From Lagopus muta (lineage: Eukaryota; Chordata; Aves; Galliformes; Phasianidae): a stretch of DNA of 64,000 nucleotides. Below the pieces are notes generated by a model. That model had not been told where the DNA came from, did no database searches, and was given only the letters and a program-made list of their open reading frames with translations. This document shows, one piece after another, positions 34,681-45,179 of the stretch. The stretch covers positions 7,555,219 to 7,619,218 of the forward strand of contig NC_064444.1 in NCBI RefSeq assembly GCF_023343835.1. Reading direction: 5' to 3'. Position 1 is the first letter of the stretch, and each line of letters begins with the position of its first letter. The position numbers and the translations under genes are program-made.

Positions 34681-37600
34681 CTGGCTGCACTTTCTGGTGC
34701 AGGCAGCATCTTCCTGCAGCACTGCTGAAACATAGTGGGAATGCAGCTGGATGTGCATCACCCATGTTTCACACTGCTCCTCACCAGAAATAACAAATGA
34801 AGATTGGTTTGGTCCCTTAAGACCAAAGGATGAAAGGATAATTCTGATTAGAGCACTCCTTCCATCTTGCTTGTCTGGCATGCAGGTGCACAGGGATGCT
34901 CATAAGCAAGCCAATATATGTTGGCTGATAGGAAGTTTCTGTGCAGAAAAAGCTGTGTGGCCCAGTGCATGGTTTGTTCTTAAAAACAGACTGTATAAAT
35001 TACAGGGAATCACTAAGGCCAGGATGTTTCAGGTTATGTGTAGTACAAGAACCTCTTGCAAGGAGTCTGACCTAAAAAAAATAAAATAAGGAAGAAAATT
35101 GGCTGGCATGGTAATTGAGCATATGGGAAGACATCACATGGCAGCAGAGTGCTGCTAGCTGGTGATTGTGACTCAGGTATTCAGCAGAATACACCAAATG
35201 GAGAAGGAAAGCTTAAAAATTCTTTGTGGAAAGTGCATGTCTGATCATTTACAAAGGGCAGAACTGAGAACATTGGTATACAGAAGAGACCATTCTGAGG
35301 TGTAAAACAAAAACTGATGCTATTTTAAAACAAGGGTTTTGCTGTATTTTGAGAGGTGCACTATATTTACGTGAGTTAGTTTGCATTTTTTGAAGTATCA
35401 GGGAAAAATCACAGAGATGGCACTGAAATGTGCTGCAGTGAGTCAAGTGACAGCGTCCTTTCCCTGACTCACTATGCGTCACCTAAGGGGGAATGTTTTA
35501 TTTAAGCAGCAGCAAGCCAAGAGATGTTGATGACCAAAAACTGAAAAAAAAATTGACAAAGCAGGAGGCAAAAAAAAAGTTAACGAATGTATTCAAAGGA
35601 TGAAGACAACAGAGACTGTGCTTCTGTGTGAAATGTAAATCATGTCTGCTTAGCAGAAATAATCCTTAAAATGCTGAACTCATCTCCCAAGAGGTCAAGT
35701 GATTTGTCTAGACCAAAAAGAGACCCCATGTCAGAGCCTGGCTTAGCTTGCTGCTCCAGTGACTGCCTTCTTCTGGCTGGCTCCTGGAGAATGGCTACGC
35801 GTGGTCAGGTGGTGAAAAGGAGAGCAACCTGGTGCTTCTTGTAACATTTTGGAAGTATTTGTGTGCAAGTACATCAAGTGTTCCCTTGCAGGAAAAGGCA
35901 TATGAAATCCTTAAGAAGTACTTTTCTTGAAGAAGCAAATCTTATAAATACAAAAACAGTTCAGGAAGGAGTTAAAAGGAATGCCAAAAAGCAAAGCATT
36001 AGGGCTGTTTTTGTGTACTTTATAATTTACTGACCTAAATTTGCGAAATACATAGAATTGGTAAAGGAAGATAAAGTGAATATAGAGGAACAGAGCAAAT
36101 AAATTCGAAACGATCTGGATAGATTCAGCTTAGAGGCTGGATAAGTAGCTTATTCAGCTCAGTTGTACAGAAGTGTGAAGTAATAAGATTAAGAACTAAA
36201 AATAATCAAAGGGGATAGAGCCAAAGAGAATATACAACAAACAGTGCAGTCCCAGAAGCAGGACAACTTCCCCTGTCCCTGTTTCTCGGGATGCAGACAC
36301 ACATGGGCTGCGTAGCCCACTCCTTATTATTATTAGTGCCTGGAACACTGCGGTCAGCGTAGCCCCAACCAACAGCTCATGAGTTTACTGCAAAGTGGAT
36401 TGGTGCTAGTTGTTGTTCTTATGGGGGAAAATAGAAAGTTATTATTAAAACTAAAATTTGTGGAGAATGGTACTGAACAAATTTATTTCATAATTTACAC
36501 AATTTGACGTTTCTTCGTATAGTTAGAAACCAAAACAATATATATAGCTTGTATTTAAGGGTAACACAGTCCTAGGCACCCTTTCTTTAAATCACAAATA
36601 ATCCTCAACCAAATAATTAAAGACACTGTTAGCAGCCTTCTTCTATTCAAAATCACTATTTTTTCTTTAATAGGTACTTTTATTGTGTTGGAGAAATTGT
36701 ACTGAGTATTGTCTGTCCAAAGTAGCTAAGCAACTCTGTAATTGGATTTGTTCTGAGTAATGATAACAAGATTTAAAACACAGTTTCAACACAGGAAAAC
36801 TTGGTATAAAAAGACTATTCTGTGTCTTCAGCTGTCAACTAAATGTATATTGAATTTTGCAGAGCAAATTCAAATAAAAGTGTGGAGATTAAAAGTGATA
36901 AAGCAGCAACAGTGAGATCAGAATTCCTCCAAAAACAAGATTAAATCCTCCTCAGGACCATAAAAACCTTATTATCTTGACACGACTAGATCAATCATTG
37001 CAAGACAATTATCTTAACAAGTTGCTCTGATACAGGAATTTCAGATTAAAATTTTTATTCTGCTTGGCTTGAAAATAGACTGAGCATAGTGCAGGCATTT
37101 CAGGGCTGAAGCTGAGACAGACATATCCCAGCTCTCCTGGTGACAAGTAAGCCATAAGGTCTATCTGTAAACATCAGTAAAGCCCTTCTTTAAGCAACAA
37201 AAGCTTACATTATATTGAACTGTAAAACAGAACAACATTAGCTCTTGTCATTATATAGTTTATTGACTTTAGTATCAGCTTAACACTATTTTTATCTCCT
37301 CAGTTGTCTAACTCCAAAGTCATTCTTGTAGCAAAAGTACTCTGTTGCACTTATCTTCTGCCTGTTATCAGAAAGCTCCCATGCCTTAGCCTGGAAACTC
37401 ATGCCCATACCTTTAATGATGATAGTTCTGGATGTGGAACTGAAGAGTGACATGAGAATGATCACAAAATAAATCACAAACGTATATATATGGGCTTTCA
37501 AACTCCTTAGCCTCACTAATGATGAAAGCAGAATGTCAACCTGATAAGGGAGAAAGCCATGTCCAAAGAGAACTGCTGATTGAAAAGAATTTTCAACCTT

Positions 37601-37908
37601 CTATGAACCAATTTGTTCCAATTTTCTTTTGCAAATTTATTTGTTTTACACAGTTTCATTTTTTTCTGCTGGAATGTGAAGTACATTTTCTCTCTACTTC
37701 ATTACTGAGCAGTACTTTTTTTGAGGATCTGTTGTTCCTTTGGAGGAAAATTGACATGACTCTGGATTGAAACCTGGCTCGCTGCCTACGTTTTTGCTTC
37801 TAAGGTAAATAAATAAGGTTCTGTGTCAAAGAGAGGCACAGCTGTGGGATTTTGTTTTGGTTCTCCAAAGACTCTTGGTGTAATCTTAAAAGGTGAGTGC
37901 TTAAAAAC

Positions 37909-37954
37909 TTTTTTTTCCTTTTTTTTTTTTTTTTTCTTTTTGTTTGTTTGTTTT
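37909..37954. repeat. T-rich tract with TTTG units
   Basis: A run of T with isolated C and then TTTG units; low complexity. Confidence 0.85.
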
Positions 37955-38070
37955 GAAAAATAATTTCCTACTGAATGCAATTTCAGTGGCAGGAGCCTCT
38001 TAAGAAATGATGGTATACTATGGAGCCAGTACAGTAAGTAGTTGTAAATACATCTTATAATGTAGAAGAT

Positions 38071-38128
38071 AATTATGACTCTATATGGACAAAACTATTA
38101 ATTATGACTCTATATGGACAATACTATT
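38071..38128. repeat. 29-bp tandem duplication, two copies
   Basis: AATTATGACTCTATATGGAC followed by AAAACTATT (38071-38099) is repeated at 38100-38128 with one A/T change. Nearly identical, so probably recent and possibly variable in number. Confidence 0.95.
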
Positions 38129-38945
38129 CCGTTATAAAGTAAATCAGTTATCTACAGGTGAACTCTAAGGCAAAGAGGCTATTTCATTAAAGTTACAGCA
38201 TAATGCAAATGAAAACCAGGTAGTTTTCAATGAAAATAGCTTTTTTTCTATCAAATACAATTTGAGATATTAGAATATATTCTAGGATATTTTCATCTGA
38301 GAGAGTTCATAATATGAAGTTACACATTCCTAAAAAGTGTTTTTTTGTACATTTGAACTACTTAACAGTGGTGGTACAAGAAGTAATTCTGAAATAAATG
38401 GCTTTACAGACCCATGAAGGAGAGCTGGTATCAGATAGTGTTACATAAATAATAAGTTTAACATTCCATACTGGCTTAATTCACATATAGTTTTTCAAGT
38501 TTTATTAACCCAGACAACTCATAATAATTATGATAAACAGATATTGTCATCAAAAATCAGCAGAAATTTGATCAGATTAAGAACAGTGCAATACATCTTC
38601 CTTGCTCACAGTCTGTGTTATAAATTACTCCTCGTCTTCCAAATGAGCCACTGTATAATTGAGCAAAACAGATCAATTTTTAAGGATGCTTATTTAAATG
38701 CAAAACAGACCATTTGAGAATGGTAAACTTGATTAAAATCCCTCTTTAAGTGCAAATCACAAACAACAATATCTAATACTCACAGGCTGAAAGCATCCTA
38801 TTAATAATACAATTTATTTTTCAAATATTATTATAAGGTCTTAACAACATAGCAGCTGTAATCTACTTTAAAAAATATTAACTATGAACTCCAGTCTTCT
38901 AATGTGGCTGAAATACAACAGCTGAGCAACTTGCTGTTACTGACA

Positions 38946-39043
38946 TCATAGAATCGTTTAAGTTGGAAGGGGTTGTCTAAGGTCATCTAGCCCAAGACCC
39001 CTGCAGTGAACAGGGATGCCTTCAGCTCCATCAGTTGCTCATC
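38946..39043 (-). mobile_element. CR1 LINE 3' end (antisense, short)
   Basis: The plus strand shows CATAGAATCGTTTAAGTTGG, then GGTCATCTAGCCCAAGACCC, then CTGCAGTGAACAGGGATGCC and CATCAGTTGCTCATC. This matches the first 100 bp of an antisense CR1 3' end. It is strongly 5'-truncated. Confidence 0.8.
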
Positions 39044-39242
39044 AAGTACATCACAGACTGGAGAAGTGTCAACACGTAATTGGATATACATCAGACAATC
39101 TTATACTGTAACCAAAACTGAACTGAAAAATAAAAAGCATCCACAGTCTGTTTTCTTTCATCAGTATGAAGCTCCATCAGACAAGTTTCTGCTCTGAGGA
39201 CTTTCTGCCGGAATTCTTTGTGCTCTAACATTAGGCTGCAGG

Positions 39243-39285
39243 AATCATAGAATTACCAAAATTGGAAAAGACCTCTAAGTTCTTT
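39243..39285 (-). mobile_element. CR1 LINE 3' end, first part of an interrupted copy (antisense)
   Basis: AATCATAGAATTACCAAAAT then TTGGAAAAGACCTCTAAG is the antisense CR1 terminus. It breaks off at about 39285 where a sense-oriented CR1 tail begins, and appears to resume at about 39371. Confidence 0.75.
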
Positions 39286-39367
39286 GAGAAACCTAGTCTA
39301 GGAGGAGGTGTACCTGGCTATAGAAGGGAGGCTGGATAATTTTAAAGGTCCCTTCCAAACGATTCTA
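39286..39367 (+). mobile_element. CR1 LINE 3' tail (sense) nested in an antisense CR1
   Basis: AGAAACCTAGTCTAGGAGGA, GGCTGGATAATTTTAAAGGT and CCCTTCCAAACGATTCTA follow the sense-strand end of CR1 in the correct order, finishing in a diverged terminal octamer. It is flanked on both sides by pieces of an antisense CR1, which is the pattern of one copy having landed in another. Confidence 0.72.
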
Positions 39368-39370
39368 GTC

Positions 39371-39527
39371 CAAACCGATCTAGTCCAACCAGCGATTAAA
39401 TGCCCTTAAATGCCACATCTTCATGGTTCTTGTAAATCTTCATAAACTGTGACTCCACCATTTCTCTGGGCAGCTTGTTCCAGTGCCTGAAGAGACACCT
39501 AAACTTTGAAACAACCTTAACCTTTGG
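39371..39527 (-). mobile_element. CR1 LINE, second part of the interrupted copy (antisense)
   Basis: Resumes with CAAACCGATCTAGTCCAACC and continues through 'ATGCCACATCTTCATGGTTCTTG', 'GACTCCACCATTTCTCTGGG' and CAGCTTGTTCCAGTGCCTG. These are the next antisense CR1 landmarks expected after the first part, supporting a single original copy. It fades near 39527. Confidence 0.78.
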
Positions 39528-40628
39528 TGAGAAATAAGTATTCTAAGTGAACATTTATTACTTGAATAACATCTGTTTCTGCAATACTAATAACCTTTTT
39601 TATGAAGGATAAACTACATATTAGCAGTTCTGAGGTTATGTAACTAAATTATGAAAGAATAAGCTTTGAGTTAAACATTTTCGTGTAGCTTGCATTCCTG
39701 CACATGCAAAATCAGATTTGAGAGTTGAGGAGTTTTTGTTCACAGTTCACTTGGTCTTTTCTGAAAATCATGAAAACAGCCACTCTTGCTTATTCTGCTC
39801 TTTGCAAAACAAAATTAGACTCTATGTTTTATGTTTCCATAGTGCTGGAGTCTTATTCACTGAAAGGGATTGCATTTCAGGAAATAGGACCCAAACCCTG
39901 TCAGTTTCCAGTCCATCCAGGCTCCTTGGTTTTTGCCTTGTGCTGCCACAGGCTGGCTGTGGGCTGGAACATGACTCCACTCCTCTGCTGTGAAGGAGGC
40001 CAAGCTTAGCTCCAGCAGATACAGAAATTCTGCTGCTGGCTATTGCAGAGTGTGGAGTGAGAAATTTAGCAAGCTAAGTGGACTGTCAAATTCTGTTTTG
40101 CATCTCTATTATGGGATTGCCTAGAGGATGGGACACTGTGAGGAAAGGGTAATAATTTAGCAAATATTAGTAACTATTTAACCTTGTGGTTAAATAATTA
40201 TACATCACTTTACTGTTCCTGGGTTCTAGATGTACAGCCTTCAATTTATATGCCCTCTTCCTCACTGTCTTTGACACCTCACCTTGCAGTGTATCCTGCT
40301 TTACTCCATGCAGAAATGGTTAGCAGTGGTGATAGTAAGTGCTATTGCTAACCTAAGGTAACAGAAACACAAATGTGGGTCAAACCCTGCTGAAGAAACA
40401 AGAGCTTAGATTTTAAAGCATGAGCCATTAATCACTCTGCTTCATTTTTTGCTTCTGTTGTTCACATATTTTCATAGAAGAAAGCTGATCACTGAAAAGA
40501 AGTTGTGAGTAGCTCAGTAAATGAGTTCTACCCACATCACAAAGGTCCTGTAGCACCAAGAATCCTGTTGAACATCTCCCTGAAAAAGCATTTCATTGAA
40601 AATGATCTAAAAAGCTGATTCTTATCTC
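39528..40628. other. Unique non-coding DNA
   Basis: No gene is recognised. Two overlapping plus-strand ORFs at 39718-40009 are in different frames and match nothing I know. Confidence 0.55.
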
Positions 40629-40630
40629 AA

Positions 40631-40662
<32 letters not shown>

Positions 40663-40665
40663 GGG
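40629..40665. repeat. A26 followed by G11 homopurine tract
   Basis: An uninterrupted run of 26 A (40629-40654) passes directly into 11 G (40655-40665). The 37-bp strand is purely purine. No poly(A) signal precedes it. Confidence 0.95.
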
Positions 40666-40813
40666 AATCAGAGGCTGTTATCATGCAGCAGCATTCCTCA
40701 GTAGCCTGTCATCTGAGGATGTCTCATTGTCTGTGCTGTTCTAAGTGTGAAGTGTCTGAGTGTGTGCGTGCACATATAATACACACTATTTTCTGGTTTT
40801 CTTTTTTTGTCAG

Positions 40814-40885
40814 CACTCTTCCTGGTGTGTGTTTACCCCGAAGGAAAGACCACCATTAGAAAATGCTGTGATGAATCATTTTGTT
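40814..40885 (+). other. Candidate exon, 72 bp, phase 0-0 possible
   Basis: The acceptor reads TTCTGGTTTTCTTTTTTTGTCAG (spanning 40791-40813), and the donor is GTT followed by GTAAGT at 40886. Two frames are open: frame 0 (24 codons, HSSWCVFTPKERPPLENAVM...) and another containing LFLVCVYPEGKTTIRKCC. The last 14 bases (TGAATCATTTTGTT) recur at 40906-40919 just inside the putative intron. No family is recognised; chance remains likely. Confidence 0.22.
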
Positions 40886-42548
40886 GTAAGTGCTTGCTGA
40901 ATCAATGAATCATTTTGTTTTACATTAGTACCTAAAGTGTGTTCAGCAAGTTGCACTAAATCCTAATGTTTACAGAGAAATAAAAGGAAGAGAATAAAAT
41001 GTCACCTATATTTCAGTGTTCTTCTAGTAACTGAACTGGAGAGGAGCTCGGAGGAAGGGAAGGTAACTAATTGCATGCAGCTGACTGGGTGTACCAATAA
41101 ATTATACAAAGTTTAAAAGTGAAGAAGGGAGCAGAAGCTCATAGCAGATCTGATTTGGGAACTAGAAGAGAAAGAAAGCTAAAGTAGCAAGGTGCAAAAT
41201 TACGAAAAGAATTGAGAAAAGAACTCTAATTTTAGCTTGAATAATGTAGAAAGGAGATAGCCAGCAATTGGGGTGACACAGTCAGATAATGGCAGTTTAG
41301 CAACCATGTTTCTTCTGTAAGAGAAAGATAAATGCAAGCATACTGGAAATGCTGGAGAAAATAGAGTATTCAGTATATGAGATCCCTAATGAAAGATTTT
41401 GGTTAATATTTCATTAAAAGTAAATTTAATTTCATGCAGATCATAGGATTGTTTTTTAATTTAGAAAGTAATAGTATTGCATACTGGAGTGTATAGTCCG
41501 CTTCTCTGAGCTTGTAAGCTGTTATTAACAGAACAAGTAATTATAATATTTAGATTATTGCCAGACAGGGTTTGCAATAGGAAACTGAAACTAGGACTAA
41601 CTTTGACAGCTAAGTGAAAGTTTATTAATGTTTTAGAAAAGATGAGGCTGACTTCAGTTTCCAGTACAATTGATCTCATGTAAGTTTCAAGGTGTGTAGC
41701 AAAGTAAGTAATGTAATCATTGAATATACTAATAAACTGGGAGAGTTTGCAATGGTCCATTAAAACACAGAAAATCAAACCAAGAAAAAAATTCATTATA
41801 CGTAGATTCCAAAACTAATGTCTCCTATTTATTCTTAAAATACCAGAGGAAGAATTAATATATTTGGACTTTCTTTACTGAAACGCATGTTGAAGGAAAC
41901 ACAGCACTCATATTACTCAAAGGTAGTATTCCTCATTAAATTCATTCTTAAAACAGAGACGTGAAAATTCAAAATTAATACTGAAAATTCACATAAAGGA
42001 AGAATGGGATGTAAGATTTAATTTAGATTTTTTTTTTAGAATATTCTTTGATTTTACAATGCCAATGTAATTGCTTGCATCTGAATATACAAAGTGTGTG
42101 TCATTCCTTTTGCAACCTTCCATTACAGCATGTGATTAATTTGGTTACAGAATTCACTAATGATAATGTATGTACATTTTTAGGATTTGTTTAGTTTACC
42201 AACTTTTCATAGGTTTGAAAACTACAGGTTTAAATACATTTTCAGTATATGAATGATACATGTTAGCTATTCCTTCCAGTGGCACATAAATGTAACTCTA
42301 ACAGTATTTGCCGAGTGCACATTATATTAAATAACAGGTTATGTGAAGTAAATATGTAAGTTTACTAATTTGAAGCAGTGTGATTTTGCTCTGTATATTT
42401 TTATTCTGGCAGTACTGTTGGGATTTGAAGGATTATGTACTTCATTCTTGCTGTTTAATCGTTCATGAGTAGTAGATAGGTTTCTTGTCACAGTATTGGC
42501 AGTGGGGCCTGCCATGGGTTATTTTTGTGAAGAAAAAAGTGCAGCCTC

Positions 42549-42594
42549 ATTAAATCATGTGAAACATATTAAAAAAAAAAAAAAAAAAAAAAAA
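42549..42594. repeat. ATTAAA followed by A24 tract
   Basis: ATTAAA (42549-42554) lies 16 bp before an uninterrupted A24 run (42571-42594), the spacing of a polyadenylated transcript end. The preceding few hundred bases carry no recognisable coding sequence, so a retrocopied mRNA tail is only one possibility; a slippage-expanded A tract is simpler. Confidence 0.6.
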
Positions 42595-43217
42595 GATGAA
42601 AAGAAAAGAAAAAAAATCCAGTGATGTGGAAATGTGATATCCACAAAAAATGCCTAATTACAAGCAGGTTAGCAAGAGAAATGGCCAGGCTAAACAACTG
42701 CTTGGGTTGGTGAGGTTGCATGGGAGTTATTCTGGCAGCAGCTATGTTTGAAGGAGTGCAGCAGTAGGTCTTTGTTAGCATCCTCTTGCTTGTGTTCAGC
42801 TATGTATCAGCTGTTTCACTGGTTTTGTCCACACCTCTACTTTTTTCCCGAACAGAACGTAATCAATACATTTACCTTTCCATTTTATGTAGCAAGTTAT
42901 TTGGTTAAGCATTTATGGGCTCCTGAAACCCTGAGCTTTCTTGGAGTTGATTTTCTTTAGTGTTTGGAATGTGATACAGGAGTCCAACCTTGTCCATCAG
43001 TATCTACTTCTCACATACCTGCCACCTCCTCTGGAACAGGTGTGGGGAAGGCTTTTGAACTGATCCTTGAGAAAATCAGAGCCCTGATTCAAAAGCACTT
43101 CAGTTATTCACTGTCAATCTGTAGCTGACTGTCATCAACTCCGTACCAATGCCAGTGGATTTACTTCTCATTTATTTGGCAAAATGAATGAAATTTTTAC
43201 CATGTGTCTCTCTGTAG

Positions 43218-43297
43218 AGCCTCACAAGAAAGATGTCAGCATCACAACACAAGGAAAAGCAAATGCAGAGTATGCATCTGCATGGGAGGCCACACAG
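43218..43297 (+). other. Candidate exon, 80 bp, all frames open
   Basis: The acceptor TACCATGTGTCTCTCTGTAG (ending 43217) and donor CAG followed by GTGGGT are both good. All three frames are open. The most protein-like (2 nt then 26 codons) contains PHKKDVSITTQGKANAEYAS and AWEATQ, polar and charged. It ends at a codon boundary, which matches the only open frame of the next candidate at 45074. No family is recognised. Confidence 0.27.
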
Positions 43298-45073
43298 GTG
43301 GGTCTCCAGTGGCTAGAAGCTTTTAGAACCCCAACTCCAGTTCTGAGTTGGTTTTCCTGTGCAGTATACACAGACAGCCAAAAGTTGGGAAAATGTAATT
43401 ATCAGAGTAAACTAACCAAATTCACTCTTGACTTAATTTCTGAGCTTCCTTATTTTGCTTGTTGCTTATGGAATACATCAATAATGTATCAGTAGGCTGT
43501 CCATAGAATCCCGCTGTTTGTTTTCCGTAAAACAGCAGTGTAGTAAACAGAATAGTGAAGATATTGCAGTGTTATCTTATATCTGTCTGTTGCAATCCAT
43601 GAAGTAAGGAGAATGTTCAGTCTTACTGTAATTATTCTAGAATATGCACACAACTATGCTATTGGTGGTACTTACAAATATGATCTGAAATAATTAACGT
43701 GGATTCCCTGTTTTCATAGAACAATAGAAATTGCAACACAGCCTCTGATCCTATTTCAGCTTATTTAAGTCTTCTGGTTTTCAAACATTGCTGAAAATAC
43801 AATTCTTAATTCTTCATTTAGCAAATAGACATTTAACTAATAGCCTTTATATTTATCACTGTCATAATTTATGAATTTGATGTGTAGTACTTTTCTGTAT
43901 AATAATTGTGCAAATTAGATAACAACTGTTGAAAATTAAAAAGCAAATCAGTTAAGGTGCTACTAAGTCAGCTCCTCCTCCTTCATTAGCTGAAACTTCA
44001 CTTAATGTACTCACGTTAGAAATCTTTTTGGTCAGTCATTCTGCAGGCCATGAGCAAACCACTGCTTTTGCCTCCTCTGTTGATTTTCCTGCACATTGCC
44101 CAAATATCAGTCTGTTTTGACGGCGTTGTGTGCACTTGGATGGTATCCTAAGTTCTCTTTATTTATTTTAAAGGTCAGTGTTTATGTGCTTAAAAACTTG
44201 TGAGTGTTAACATCATAAGTTGTTCACTTGCATATCGCATAATTCCTGTTAATTGCTTTTTTTGCTGTAGCTAGTGGCAAAAATATTCTATGTGAAGGAG
44301 ACTGATAAGAACGTTGGCACCACGTTTATTAATTATCATTTTAATTAGTAATTATTTACTTTTATAGGTTAGTTTTCTCATATGCTGGGAGATACAGTGG
44401 CTACAACTTTATAGTTGTGGTCTTCTACCTATTAGCTATAACCTCTTCAAAACTTTGAAGGTGTATATTTACATGTAGGCTTTAATTAGTTGGGAGAATT
44501 TTCATAAGAACTCATTAAAGCTCAACTCTGCTGTTGCCAACCTCTTTATTTTTTAAACAAGCAATTGGTAGTAAATCCTGGAAGCCCTATCATATATGAG
44601 ATTTGTCTTCTATTAGATATACAGTTGCTCCAAGTATTCTAGAAGAAAATAATAATAATAGTAAAAAACCCAACACTGATTAATCATTCAAAAGAAAGAA
44701 CCTTGATCTTTTATGCTTTTATCTTATCTGAATACTAGTGAGTATACCAAATCAGATTAAAGGAGGAATGTTAGTCTCTTATCCCTTAGACTGAAATCTG
44801 GTTTTATCTGCTGAGAGTCAGCTATATTTGTGCTTCAAAATCCAAACATCTGTTTTCAGGCGGTGTTTTCCTTTTTTATTAACCTCCAGCACAGCCCAGC
44901 ATCTGTGCAGTAATTCTGTATCAGAATTCTAAAGATTTTAAACATACAAAAAATGACAGAGATCAATCTAATCGCAAGGTTATGTGGTCACCTCTGAATA
45001 TGAAGGGGAAAAGCAGATAAAGCAAAAGAGCTTTGTGTGAAATTCAGTTCTGTTCCCTTTTATTTCCCTGTAG

Positions 45074-45179
45074 GCTTTTTCATTTCTGGTGGAGGCATAT
45101 CCTTCTGACATCTTCATGAGAAATCGTGGATGCATCTTCATGGTGCCAAGGGCATTCCAGCACTTTTTGTTTAAAAACA
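45074..45179 (+). other. Candidate exon, 106 bp, single open frame
   Basis: The acceptor TCTGTTCCCTTTTATTTCCCTGTAG ends at 45073; the donor is ACA followed by GTAAGT at 45180. Only frame 0 is open (35 codons plus 1 nt): AFSFLVEAYPSDIFMRNRGC, then IFMVPRAFQHFLFKN. The other frames stop. Frame 0 agrees in phase with the preceding candidate 43218-43297. No domain is recognised. With ordinary base composition and clean splice sites, this is among the better coding-exon candidates in the window, but it is unproven. Confidence 0.28.

Larger units (their letters stand above)
34458..38945. other. Non-coding DNA, partly purine-rich
   Basis: No gene is recognised. The 34520-35089 part is richer in G+C, with overlapping ORFs on both strands but no motif. 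A near-pure purine stretch lies around 34637-34680. A 47-bp segment 37987-38033 has acceptor TGCAATTTCAG and donor GTAAGT but only 15 open codons, and I consider it a decoy. A T-rich tract occupies 37909-37954. Confidence 0.55.

Noticed and set aside
37987-38033. 47-bp plus-strand segment between TTTCAG and GTAAGT
   Set aside because: Short, modest acceptor separated from its T tract, only 15 open codons.
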